A stretch of DNA of 47,508 bases from Paenibacillus chibensis. GTDB taxonomy: Bacteria > Bacillota > Bacilli > Paenibacillales > Paenibacillaceae. The stretch lies in contig NZ_BIMK01000008.1 of the NCBI RefSeq assembly GCF_004001045.1, positions 1-47,508 on the forward strand, in the 5' to 3' direction. The notes under the pieces are model-generated. The model searched no databases and had not been told where the DNA came from. It worked only from the letters and a program-made list of their open reading frames with translations. Positions within the stretch are counted from its first letter, which is position 1. Every line of letters begins with the position of its first letter. This document shows, in pieces, positions 8,032-16,554 of the stretch. The position numbers and the translations under genes were made by a program.

Positions 8032-9300
8032 TTACTTTTTCAGCACCTGGTTCACTTCCTGCTCCATGGCGTCCAGCGTAGACTGAATATCGGCGTCGTT
8101 CAGCATGATCTTCTGCAGGCCTCTGGCAATCGCGGAATTAATATCCGATGCGTTCGGCACGCCGACCATATAATCGACCGCTTTATCCAGGCTGTTGGCG
8201 GAAGCGATCTTCGCTTGGGATTCCAGGGTATTGTCCGAATCCGTAAAGAACGGGTCCTTGATAGACTCTTTCGTTGACGGGAGCGTATTCGCCGCCTTGG
8301 AGAAAGCCGTCTGGTTGGCCACATTCGTAATGAACGCCGCGAATTCCACCGCTTCCTTTTGATGCTTCGATTTGGCAGGAACGACCACGTCCATACTGTT
8401 GGACAAGCGCACATCGGCTTTACCCGTTGGCATCGGAACGGCGATCGTGTTCTTGTACACGTCCGGAGCTGAAGTTTTCAGGAAGTTGATGAACGTCGGG
8501 CCGGCGATTTCAAACGCGGTCTGCTCGCTGGAGTAGTACTGAATCTGTTTGGTAAAAGGCACGTCTTCTTTCATGATGACGCCGTCTTCGATTTTCTTTT
8601 TTGTATTTTCCAGCATCGTTTTCGTTTCCGGCGTATTGAAGACCGCCGCGGACTTGTCATCATTCAGAATTTTGATTCCCTCTTTCGGGAACAGGTTCGC
8701 GACCCACTGCGTGGAATATCCCGTTTTGCCCGTTTTCTCCTTCACCTGTTTGGCCCATGCGACCAGCTCATCCTGCGTTTTGGGCGGATTAGCCGGATCC
8801 AGTCCGGCTTCCTTGACGATTTTCGTGTTCATGAACAGCACTTCTGTGCCTGTGTACCACGGCAGGGCATAGGCTTTTCCGTCAATGACCGTAGAATTGA
8901 ATATGCCGTCAAAATAAGATTGCTTCTGCTCGTCTGTCAGGAATTCGTTCAGATCCACAACCGCTCCCTTGGAACCCATCTGGCTGGCGAATTCCGTGTT
9001 CAGGTTGACCACGTCCGGACTGCTGCCGCTGGCGATGCTCGTGAGAAGCTTGTTGGTCACGGCGTCATAAGGATAGTCCTTCCAATCAATGGTCACGCCC
9101 TCATGAGACTTCTGATAATCGGCGATCAGATTGTTGAAATAATCCGTAAAGGTGGGCTGAAGCGAAATCGTCCAGAACTCCAGCTTGACCGGGCCGCTTT
9201 TGCCGCTTCCCTCCTTACCGCCTCCGCAAGCGCTTAACATGAAGGACAGCATCATAACCGATAATAAAGCGAATACCATTCCCTTTTTGCTCTTTTTCAT
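8032..9300 (-). CDS. Sugar ABC transporter substrate-binding lipoprotein
   Basis: Family 1 extracellular solute-binding protein of 422 residues. The N-terminus MKKSKKGMVFALLSVMM is followed by the lipobox LSAC at residues 23-26, so it should be a lipid-anchored receptor outside the membrane. The body has the usual SBP features (YAGAPDVVNL-like PDVVNLN, YALPWYTGTEVLFMN, VDYMVGVP near the C-terminus). The frame runs open to 9501, but the ATG at 9300, with AAGGGAG upstream and an immediate signal peptide, is clearly the start. It is the first gene of the importer-DUF4127 operon. The ligand cannot be read from sequence; an oligosaccharide is likely. Confidence 0.93.
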   Translation of the reverse strand: MKKSKKGMVFALLSVMMLSFMLSACGGGKEGSGKSGPVKLEFWTISLQPTFTDYFNNLIADYQKSHEGVTIDWKDYPYDAVTNKLLTSIASGSSPDVVNLNTEFASQMGSKGAVVDLNEFLTDEQKQSYFDGIFNSTVIDGKAYALPWYTGTEVLFMNTKIVKEAGLDPANPPKTQDELVAWAKQVKEKTGKTGYSTQWVANLFPKEGIKILNDDKSAAVFNTPETKTMLENTKKKIEDGVIMKEDVPFTKQIQYYSSEQTAFEIAGPTFINFLKTSAPDVYKNTIAVPMPTGKADVRLSNSMDVVVPAKSKHQKEAVEFAAFITNVANQTAFSKAANTLPSTKESIKDPFFTDSDNTLESQAKIASANSLDKAVDYMVGVPNASDINSAIARGLQKIMLNDADIQSTLDAMEQEVNQVLKK

Positions 9301-9376
9301 AATCTCGGCTCCCTTGGCATGATAATGAAAAGATTTTATCCAATTCAAGCAATCATAAAAACGGATAAATCCGCTA

Positions 9377-9390
9377 ATAAACCGCTTACA
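9377..9390 (-). promoter_or_regulatory. cre-like catabolite repression site
   Basis: The minus strand reads TGTAAGCGGTTTAT, which matches 12 of 14 positions of the Bacillus cre consensus TGWAANCGNTNWCA. It begins where transcription from the adjacent extended -10 is expected to start, a position at which CcpA represses. Inferred role: glucose repression of the importer operon. Confidence 0.5.
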
Positions 9391-9396
9391 AGGGAA

Positions 9397-9405
9397 ATTA
9401 TAGCA
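9397..9405 (-). promoter_or_regulatory. Extended -10 promoter of the sugar importer-DUF4127 operon
   Basis: On the minus strand TGC-TATAAT (9405-9397) is a perfect -10 with the TGn extension. The -35 region is only T-rich. This fits an extended -10 promoter starting transcription near 9390, about 90 bases ahead of the lipoprotein start. The rest of the 9301-9621 gap holds the cre-like site and the apt terminator. Confidence 0.6.
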
Positions 9406-9536
9406 AAGTTTCCGGAAATAAAAAAGATATTTTTCTATATTTTTGTATATCGTGGAGTTTTCCTCCATTTTAATGCTCTGCATAATAATTTTCATCATCA
9501 AGCAAGCTTGTACCAGGCAGATCGCCTATCGCAAAC

Positions 9537-9578
9537 AAAAAAAATACCTTCAGATCGATAGACGATCCAAAGGTATTT
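9537..9578 (-). terminator. Rho-independent terminator of the recJ-apt transcript
   Basis: On the minus strand AAATACCTT pairs with AAGGTATTT, with an inner GATCG/CGATC stem and a short loop, followed by a run of T. It lies about 45 bases after the apt stop. Confidence 0.85.
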
Positions 9579-9621
9579 ATTTCCCGGGAAACAACCTCCG
9601 GGGACATAAACATTTGAAAGA

Positions 9622-10143
9622 TTAATCTTCGTATGTCATTAAAGAGAACACTTCAACTCCAGGCAGTTTAGCGCGTCCGTTCAACGCTGACAGCTCGATC
9701 AGGAACGCCGCTCCGACCACATGGCCTCCAAGCTTCTGAACCAGATCGACCGATGTAGAGATCGTTCCGCCTGTGGCAAGAAGATCATCGGCAATCAGGA
9801 CATTTTGTCCTTTGCGGATCGCATCGGTATGCATGGCAAGGCGATCCTTTCCGTATTCGAGATCATAACCAACCTCGATCGTTTCGTAAGGAAGCTTGCC
9901 GCTTTTGCGGATCGGTGCAAAGCCGACGCCAAGCGCATAGGCCAGAGGAGCTCCAACCACAAAACCACGTGCCTCGGGCCCGGCAATGACATCGATTTTC
10001 AGGGCGGCGACCATAGCTTTGAGCTCATTGATCGCTTTTTTATAGATTTCCCCGTCCTGAAGCAATGTCGTAATATCTTTAAAGCTGATACCCGGCTGCG
10101 GGAAGTCAGGTATCACCCGAATGTACTCTTTATAATCCAACAT
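9622..10143 (-). CDS. apt: Adenine phosphoribosyltransferase
   Basis: Purine salvage enzyme that condenses adenine with PRPP to AMP in the cytoplasm. It has 173 residues, near the family norm of 170. The PRPP-binding motif NVLIADDLLATGGT spans residues 114-127, and the N-terminal PDFPQPGISFKDITTLL and AGPEARGFVVGAPLAY are diagnostic. The ATG at 10143 is preceded by AGGAGGAG. The gene follows recJ by 37 bases and is normally followed by rel in related genomes. Here a terminator and an accessory block come next instead. Confidence 0.97.
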   Translation of the reverse strand: MLDYKEYIRVIPDFPQPGISFKDITTLLQDGEIYKKAINELKAMVAALKIDVIAGPEARGFVVGAPLAYALGVGFAPIRKSGKLPYETIEVGYDLEYGKDRLAMHTDAIRKGQNVLIADDLLATGGTISTSVDLVQKLGGHVVGAAFLIELSALNGRAKLPGVEVFSLMTYED

Positions 10144-10180
10144 AATCTCCTCCTAAAAATTATACAAAACGGTCATGCGT

Positions 10181-12583
10181 TTAGCTGGCACCCTCCAAGC
10201 GGGATATCATCCAGCGGGTACACTGCGAAGTCCCTGCATAAACCAGATGCTGTTCCATTTCGGCCAGGCTGCCCAGCCTGGAAAAATGAATGGAGCTGCT
10301 AAGCTCGCGCTTCGGCGGCTTCGGAATCACCACGATCATTCCATCGCGGCGTTCAATAAACGACAGCTCTTCAAATACGTCCATCATCATTGTGATCATG
10401 CGCAGGCTTGCGGCAGACTGCTGACTGAGTCTGATTAACGCCTCCTGCTCCCGGATCGGCTCTGCAGCCATCCGCATCAACAAAACATACAACAGTTTAA
10501 ATTGATCGCGATTCGGGATCGTCAACTGGTCCACTTCTTTTTGTCCCGAATGAAGAAGGAACAAATTGGAGAGGTTCGTGAACGAAGCGAGCAGCATGTC
10601 GAGCTGGTCCGCAGATTCCGGCACATGAACCATGAACAGTGTGGTGATCTGATCTGTACCATACGTATGAGCGGCATCGTTATATGCCAAAATTCCAGCC
10701 TTCTTATCATATACCCAAAGAGTACAATCATTCAATTGCAAATTAGGCGAAATCTCGAGACTCGGATTAAATACAGCTGCGATATGCCTAGGTTCCATCC
10801 TCATATGAGGCGCAACCTTATCGTATACTCGCTGTATTTCACCCCAGGGATCCTTGGCATCCCGTAAATCGAATACCTGCGGACCTGTAATTTTCATATC
10901 CTGCAGCATCAGCTGGGGCTTTCTCGATCCGTTCCACTCGTTCACGGAAACTTCCCCGAGGATATCCAGGGTCATGCCTTCTTCCAACAGATCCGCCAGA
11001 TCGCCCCGGCCGAATGCAACGGCTTCGATCCTTTTACCACCCTGCCGGAGAACGAGCTTCAAATGCTTTCCGTCTTTTCCCATCTTGCGTATCTCCGCCA
11101 GCTGGGTTCCCCGGAATACAAGCTTGGGAACGGGATTGGACATGCCAAAAGGAGCCATCATCTCCAGCTCGTCAATGACGTTCAGCGGAACATCGGACAA
11201 ACTCCACTCCCCGTCTGTAGGGGTAACGGGAATATAATCCTCCTCCGTCATCACCTGCTTGGCAAACGCGTTAAGCGCAGCCTCGAATGCAGGAACTTGA
11301 TCACGGTGCAGACCCATGCCGGCTGCGGATGGATGGCCGCCGTAATGATCCATGAGCTCTTTGCAGGAAGTCAGTGCCTCATAGATGTCCAGCCCTGGTA
11401 TGGATCTGGCCGATCCCTTGCACATCCCCGTTTCCGGATCGATGCCCAGAATAATCACCGGACGGTAAAAGCGTTCCAAAATTTTCGAGGCCACAATGCC
11501 GACGACCCCCACATTCCAGCCCTCGCCCGCAAGCACGATAATATCCGGTACCATTCCATTATTCATCTTAAGATCCATCTGAGAGAGAGCCTCCTCGACG
11601 ATCGCTTCGACAACCAACTGTCGCTCTTTGTTCAACTCATCAAGTGCATGGGAAAGGCGCTGCGCCTCATCCATATCTTCCGTCGTCAACAGCGCTACCG
11701 CCGAGCCCGCATGATCCAATCTTCCGCTGGCATTGATTCTTGGTGCCATGCCGAACGCAACATTAATCGAGGTTACCGAGCTGATCGTAATTCCGCTCAC
11801 TTCCATAAGCGCCTTGATGCCAGGAAAGGAGGTATGCCGCATGCTTTCTAGCCCGCGGCTGACCAGAATGCGGTTCTCCCCGGTTAGAGGCATCAAGTCC
11901 GCGATTGTGCCTATGGCTACAATTTCCGTCCATTCGATCGGAGGTTCCTTCAATACGGCCTGCGCCAATTTATAAGCGACACCGACGCCTGCCAGACCTT
12001 TAAAGGGATAAGGACATCCCGGCTGCTTGGGATTAATCAGCGCGTAAGCATCGGGCAAAATCTCCGGGGGCTCATGGTGATCCGTCACGATGACGTCCAT
12101 CCCTAACGAGTTGGCGTAAGCGATCTGCTCAACGGCGCTAATGCCCGTATCAACGGTAACGACCAGGGTAACGCCTTGCTGATGCGCCCAATCCAGTGCA
12201 TGGTTATGCAGTCCGTAGCCTTCATTGGACCGGTGCGGGATATAAATGTCATAGGATGCTCCCAAGTAACGCATGAAGTAGATCATCAGCGAAGTACTGG
12301 AAACCCCGTCCGCATCGTAATCCCCATAAATCAGAATATGTTCTTCATTCTCTATCGCCTGCTGAATGCGGGGAACCGCCTTCTCCATGCCCAAAAGCAA
12401 ATAAGGATCATGAAGAGACTCCATGCTTCCATTCAGAAACATTCCCGCTTCTTCTGCGTTGCTAATGCCCCTGGAGGCGAGCAGCGACGCGGTCAGCGGC
12501 GAGACAGAAAGCGTCTCGGCCAGCCTCCGTGCCGTATCCTCGCTAACCGAGGGAGCCTGCCATGAATATTTCGATTCAAACAA
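10181..12583 (-). CDS. recJ: Single-stranded-DNA-specific exonuclease RecJ
   Basis: 5'-3' single-strand exonuclease used in recombination and mismatch/base excision repair, 800 residues. The DHH core has DYDADGVSS (88-96), VTVDTG with Asp 145 and TDHHEP (DHH at 168-170), which bind catalytic metals. The DHHA1 domain carries GGHPSAAGM, followed by an OB-like domain and the extra C-terminal domain found in Firmicutes RecJ. The start is a TTG with AAAGGTGA seven to eight bases upstream. It is close to apt downstream and 53 bases after the CDF gene, consistent with one transcript. Confidence 0.96.
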   Translation of the reverse strand: MFESKYSWQAPSVSEDTARRLAETLSVSPLTASLLASRGISNAEEAGMFLNGSMESLHDPYLLLGMEKAVPRIQQAIENEEHILIYGDYDADGVSSTSLMIYFMRYLGASYDIYIPHRSNEGYGLHNHALDWAHQQGVTLVVTVDTGISAVEQIAYANSLGMDVIVTDHHEPPEILPDAYALINPKQPGCPYPFKGLAGVGVAYKLAQAVLKEPPIEWTEIVAIGTIADLMPLTGENRILVSRGLESMRHTSFPGIKALMEVSGITISSVTSINVAFGMAPRINASGRLDHAGSAVALLTTEDMDEAQRLSHALDELNKERQLVVEAIVEEALSQMDLKMNNGMVPDIIVLAGEGWNVGVVGIVASKILERFYRPVIILGIDPETGMCKGSARSIPGLDIYEALTSCKELMDHYGGHPSAAGMGLHRDQVPAFEAALNAFAKQVMTEEDYIPVTPTDGEWSLSDVPLNVIDELEMMAPFGMSNPVPKLVFRGTQLAEIRKMGKDGKHLKLVLRQGGKRIEAVAFGRGDLADLLEEGMTLDILGEVSVNEWNGSRKPQLMLQDMKITGPQVFDLRDAKDPWGEIQRVYDKVAPHMRMEPRHIAAVFNPSLEISPNLQLNDCTLWVYDKKAGILAYNDAAHTYGTDQITTLFMVHVPESADQLDMLLASFTNLSNLFLLHSGQKEVDQLTIPNRDQFKLLYVLLMRMAAEPIREQEALIRLSQQSAASLRMITMMMDVFEELSFIERRDGMIVVIPKPPKRELSSSIHFSRLGSLAEMEQHLVYAGTSQCTRWMISRLEGAS

Positions 12584-12636
12584 TCGTTTTCACCTTTCTT
12601 TCCCTGCCTGTCATGAATCGCATCGTTTACGGATGT

Positions 12637-13590
12637 CTACTGAAGCAGTGTCGGCATGTCATTATCCGTAAGCTGATGATTGGATTTATACGGATAACCG
12701 GGATCATAGGGAACGACTTGAATATTAACATCACTGATGTGCACAAAACGGTGCAGCAGCAGCTTTTTGGCCCGTTCGGCGATTTCATTTGCCTCCAGTA
12801 CCGTAATCCTGGGGTTCACGCTGACCTTCAGGTCGACGGTAACATAATGTCCCTGCTCCCTGGCCTTCAGATCATCCACGGTTATAATTCCGTGCACCCG
12901 CTGAACCGTCTCGATAAAGCTGATCGCATCCTCCTGCTCGGTCTCTTGCACCAACGAACCGTAGACGGAATTCATGATCAGAAGATAACCTTTCCGGATT
13001 ACCAGGCCGGCTACGACCAGAGCGGAAACCGGATCCATGTACATCATGGCCTTCACGTCGAAGGTTTCCCCTGCCAATGACATAAAGACCCCTGCGCAAA
13101 CAGTCAGTGACGTGTACAAACTAAATCGATGTTCCTCGACGTATGCAGTATGAAGGCCATCACCCTGCTTTTTCGAAGACCGGTATTGAAATTGAAAAAT
13201 AGCCTCTTTCACGGCCAACGAAACGAAAATAGCGATGATCGCAAACTTATCCGGTATATGAATTTTACCCGAGGCGATCTCCCGAATGGAAGCAACCGCA
13301 ATTTGCAGTCCTCCCATCAGCACAAGCACCGCGAATAAAATCGCAAACACCGGTTCCGTTCTGCGGGCCCTCGCCTGGTTGTCTGTGCCCTGCCCCTTCA
13401 GAGGCGAAGTACGCGGAATAAGTCGGTTAAGTGCTGACACAGCATCGGAGGCGGAATACAAGGCATCGCCCAGCAACGCCTTGCTGCCCGAGAAATAACC
13501 GACTACACCTTTAAAAACAGCAAGCGACAAGTCACCGATCATCCCCGTCCAGGTGACGGTATCGGAAGAATGTGATCGTTGCATGCTCAT
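12637..13590 (-). CDS. Cation diffusion facilitator family transporter, degenerate metal site
   Basis: 317-residue membrane protein of the CDF family (divalent cation/proton antiporters), with membrane segments up to about residue 200 and a cytosolic C-terminal domain containing VHGIITVDDLKAREQGHYVTV-type sequence. The ATG at 13590 follows GAGGAGG. Two sites are unusual. In the second membrane segment the common HxxxD reads Y45-S-A-S-D49. At the place of the second HxxxD the sequence reads E153-H-R-F-S157. The DPVSALVV segment is conserved. Metal specificity is therefore uncertain and activity could be altered or lost. It sits between secF and recJ, where some related genomes also carry CDF genes. 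Confidence 0.85.
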   Translation of the reverse strand: MSMQRSHSSDTVTWTGMIGDLSLAVFKGVVGYFSGSKALLGDALYSASDAVSALNRLIPRTSPLKGQGTDNQARARRTEPVFAILFAVLVLMGGLQIAVASIREIASGKIHIPDKFAIIAIFVSLAVKEAIFQFQYRSSKKQGDGLHTAYVEEHRFSLYTSLTVCAGVFMSLAGETFDVKAMMYMDPVSALVVAGLVIRKGYLLIMNSVYGSLVQETEQEDAISFIETVQRVHGIITVDDLKAREQGHYVTVDLKVSVNPRITVLEANEIAERAKKLLLHRFVHISDVNIQVVPYDPGYPYKSNHQLTDNDMPTLLQ

Positions 13591-13726
13591 GTTTGCCTCC
13601 TCTCCGGCAGTCCCAACGTGCCGATTCTATTCTTTGAAAGGGATGTTTATTCATGCAAGCATCCGTTTCTTCGAGTGGAATGAGCCATGGATGAGTTTAC
13701 ACACGGAAGGCTCCCCTTACCAGCTT

Positions 13727-13756
13727 GAAAGCCGCGTCGCATCAGACGCGGCTTTC
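13727..13756 (-). terminator. Hairpin downstream of secF, probable terminator
   Basis: GAAAGCCGCGTC pairs perfectly with GACGCGGCTTTC around a six-base loop. The following T tract is poor on both strands, so this may be a weak terminator or a 3'-end stabilising hairpin of secDF mRNA. Confidence 0.5.
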
Positions 13757-13772
13757 ACCTGTACAGCTTATG

Positions 13773-14678
13773 TTACGCTTTGGAAGGCTTGACCGCTTTC
13801 CCTTTTGGTTTCTGCTTGTACTTAAAGTACAGCCACAGCGGGCTGGCAATGAAGATCGAAGAGTAGGCTCCGAAGATCAGGCCGATCACCATCGCAAGCG
13901 AGAACATCTTGATCGATTCCCCACCGAACAGGAAGAGGAAGAATGCGGCGATAAATACCGTGAATGCGGTATATAGGGAACGCATCAGCATTTGATTGAC
14001 GCTGTGGTTCAACAGGTTCGCCAGATCCTCGCGGGTTTTCTGCTTGCCGAACCGCAGGTTCTCCCGAATGCGGTCAAAAATAACAATCGTATCGTTGATC
14101 GAATAACCGATGATGGTCAGCACCGCAACGATGAAGGTCAGGCTGACTTCCAACCGGAAGATGGAGAAGATCGCCACGACCATGAATGCATCGTGCAGGA
14201 GCGCGATGATCGCCGCTAGGGCGAAGCGCCATTCAAACCGGATACTTACGTATATGATGATCCCGATACAGGAGATGAGCACGGAGTATATTGCATTCCG
14301 TCCGAGCTCCTTCGCCATCCCGGGATCGACGGTGTTGATTTCAAAGGAAGCCGTATCGTCCAGCTGTTGGATCGCTTTCTTAAGCTGCGAATCCTGGTCT
14401 TCGGATAGCTCCTTCGTGAAACGGATGTTCACGCGCTTGTCACCCGGAGAGATGGTCGCATCCTTGCCGATGCCGATTTCGTCCAGCAGCGGCTGTACTT
14501 CGGCTTTCGTTACGTTTTTGGCAAGCTTCACGTCCACGTTCGAGCCCGCCCGGAAATCAACGCTGTAGTTCAAACCGAAAGCGGCAAGCGCGATAATTCC
14601 CGCAATCGTCAATACGATGGAGAATATGAAGGCGGCCTTGCTCATCTTCACGAAGTTAAATTCCTTCTTAAAGTGCAT
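13773..14678 (-). CDS. secF: Protein translocase subunit SecF
   Basis: Membrane subunit that works with SecD and SecYEG to drive late steps of protein export with the proton motive force, 301 residues. It has an N-terminal membrane segment, an extracytoplasmic P1-like domain (about 30-125) and five more membrane segments with GYSINDTIVIFDRIRENLR in the conserved core. The frame opens at a GTG at 14687, but that leaves almost no spacing from AAGGAGAG. The ATG at 14678, giving MHFKKEFNFVKMSKAAF, is properly spaced. It overlaps the secD stop by 11 bases, so translation is coupled. Confidence 0.95.
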   Translation of the reverse strand: MHFKKEFNFVKMSKAAFIFSIVLTIAGIIALAAFGLNYSVDFRAGSNVDVKLAKNVTKAEVQPLLDEIGIGKDATISPGDKRVNIRFTKELSEDQDSQLKKAIQQLDDTASFEINTVDPGMAKELGRNAIYSVLISCIGIIIYVSIRFEWRFALAAIIALLHDAFMVVAIFSIFRLEVSLTFIVAVLTIIGYSINDTIVIFDRIRENLRFGKQKTREDLANLLNHSVNQMLMRSLYTAFTVFIAAFFLFLFGGESIKMFSLAMVIGLIFGAYSSIFIASPLWLYFKYKQKPKGKAVKPSKA

Positions 14679-15939
14679 TGATTTCACTCTCCTTTACCCC
14701 GAACTGCTTCGGCTTTTTAAGCAGCCCAGCCTTGACCAGCAGGCTAAGCAGGTAGTGGGTGAAATACACGTTGGTCAGGATACTCAGCACGATTTCAACA
14801 ATCAGTACGAGCGCGAAGCCTTTGACGGCGCCTGTACCGAATGCGAACATGACCGCACCGACGATAATCGTCGTAATATTCGAATCGAGAATCGTGCGCA
14901 GGGAAGATTTGTTCCCCGCCTTCACGGAAGACATCACGCTTCTGCCGTTGCGGATTTCTTCCCGAATCCGTTCATTCGTAATAATGTTGGCGTCGACCGC
15001 CATACCGATACCGAGGATAAATGCGGCTATGCCTGGCAGTGTCAGCGTAAAGTCCGCCCACACGAAGACCAGAATCAGCAGCCAGGTATGCACAATGAGT
15101 CCAAAGCTGGCGATAATGCCCGGCAAACGGTACATGGCAATCATGAAAATCAAGATGACGATGGAACCGATAATTCCGGATTCAATGGTCTTGTCCAGCG
15201 ATTGTTTACCCAAGGTGGCGCCTACGCTTTGAGAGTATTTCTCCGTCAGCTTGAGCGGCAATGCACCCAGGTTGATCGTATCGCTGATTTTCTTGGCTTC
15301 ATCCAGGGAATAGTTACCGGAGATCTGAGCCTTTCCGTCAGTCAGCTCCGCATTGACGGTTGGATCCGACAGCATGGTTTCATCCAGGAAAATAGCGAGC
15401 GGCTGGCCAAGAAGCCGTTTCGTGATTTCTGCGAATTTCTTTTTGTCTTTTACCTTGATATCGATAACAGGTGCATTCAAGTTGCTGTAACCGACGGAAG
15501 CCCCGTTCTCGACAAAATCACTGCCGACGAGCTCCACCTTACAATATTTATCTTTATCCGCCGTATTGGCGTCAGGCGCCTTACAGCCTTCCGCACTGCG
15601 GAAAGTCAGCGAAGCAGGTTCCTTCATTTTCTTTCTGACTTCGGCTTCGTCGGTCACGCCTGCGATTTTGAGGCGGATCCGGTTCGTGCCTTCTGTCGTC
15701 ACCTCAGGTTCGCTGGTACCGAGTAGATTCGCCCGTTTTTCCAGGCTCTCCGCCGTACGCGTGAGGGACTGTTTCGTAACTTTTTGCCCCTGTTCCAGCG
15801 GCGCAGCTTCATATAGTATTTCGAAGCCTCCCTTTAGATCAAGGCCTAACCGGACGCGATCAAGCAGTCCCGGCGTGGACCAAGCCATGATCCCTACCGC
15901 AACGAGCACGACGATAATGAAAGTAGCAAGTCTTTTCAT
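14668..15939 (-). CDS. secD: Protein translocase subunit SecD
   Basis: Partner of SecF in the accessory translocase complex, 423 residues from the chosen start. It has one N-terminal membrane segment with the LGLDLKGGFEILYE signature, a long extracytoplasmic domain (about 35-250) containing IRLKIAGV and FAEITKRLLGQPLAIFLDE, then five membrane segments with GIGMAVDANIITNERIREE. The frame extends upstream to 15993, but MKRLATFIIVVLVAVG at 15939 is the natural membrane-anchor start. In B. subtilis SecD and SecF are fused in one protein; here they are two coupled genes. Confidence 0.95.
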   Translation of the reverse strand: MKRLATFIIVVLVAVGIMAWSTPGLLDRVRLGLDLKGGFEILYEAAPLEQGQKVTKQSLTRTAESLEKRANLLGTSEPEVTTEGTNRIRLKIAGVTDEAEVRKKMKEPASLTFRSAEGCKAPDANTADKDKYCKVELVGSDFVENGASVGYSNLNAPVIDIKVKDKKKFAEITKRLLGQPLAIFLDETMLSDPTVNAELTDGKAQISGNYSLDEAKKISDTINLGALPLKLTEKYSQSVGATLGKQSLDKTIESGIIGSIVILIFMIAMYRLPGIIASFGLIVHTWLLILVFVWADFTLTLPGIAAFILGIGMAVDANIITNERIREEIRNGRSVMSSVKAGNKSSLRTILDSNITTIIVGAVMFAFGTGAVKGFALVLIVEIVLSILTNVYFTHYLLSLLVKAGLLKKPKQFGVKESEINAL

Positions 15940-16081
15940 GCCGTTCCTAGTTCCCCTTTCGTTCTCAATATTCCTATTATAGCCATGCGTCAAAATGCAG
16001 TCAATTTATCAATATTTGTCGGTTCTATATTTTGGCGAGCTTTTCCCCCTTCAAAGGCTGACCAGAAAAGGTTCCTCTCCA

Positions 16082-16339
16082 TTAATCGAAAGAGGAACCT
16101 TTATATGCAGATATTGTCATAAAGTTCATAAACGTCAACACTTTGAGAGAGAGAATATCATTGACCAGCTTATACAGCGGAGGAATTCCTTCCTTCTCGT
16201 ATTTGCTGCTGACGCAGATCCAAACATCCTTGCTGGTGACATGTTCATATCCGACGAGTCTGAATTCCTCCGCCTTGCTGCGGCACAAAGCTTCAATGGT
16301 CGCATCCATTTCGCTTTCGCTCATATTCTCCGGGCTCAC
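16082..16339 (-). CDS. comN: Post-transcriptional regulator, ComN/YrzD family
   Basis: Small soluble protein, 85 residues from the chosen start. The core (about residues 12-75: LCRSKAEEFRLVGY, VTSKDVWICVSSKY, LYKLVNDILSLKVLTFMNF) matches the post-transcriptional regulator family that includes B. subtilis ComN, which affects competence comE mRNA. The open frame runs to 16585, overlapping spoVB on the other strand, but homologues are short. A GTG at 16339 has GGGGAGG eight bases upstream and gives MSPENMSESEMDAT, so it is chosen over ATG at 16324. It lies between secD and spoVB, the same place as in B. subtilis. Confidence 0.82.
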   Translation of the reverse strand: MSPENMSESEMDATIEALCRSKAEEFRLVGYEHVTSKDVWICVSSKYEKEGIPPLYKLVNDILSLKVLTFMNFMTISAYKGSSFD

Positions 16340-16554
16340 ATGTGTAGCCTCCCCTCTATCTACCTGATGTCTTCTTACCCAAATTAGCGTCCTTTCTACA
16401 TTCGACCCTTGCCGCCCGCATTCCTTCTTTTCGCTGAAGGTTGTTATGTAAAAGAACGTGGTCTGAATGGACGAGTACAGCATATCCATATTAACAAAAG
16501 GTCTGTCACAATGATAGAGCATCAGAGCTTCGACATGGAAGAGGGAGTGGACAT

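Noticed and set aside
16484..16510. Possible sigma-E promoter of spoVB (CATATT followed by CACAAT)
   Set aside because: The -35 is suggestive, but the -10 matches the CATACAAT consensus too poorly to call.
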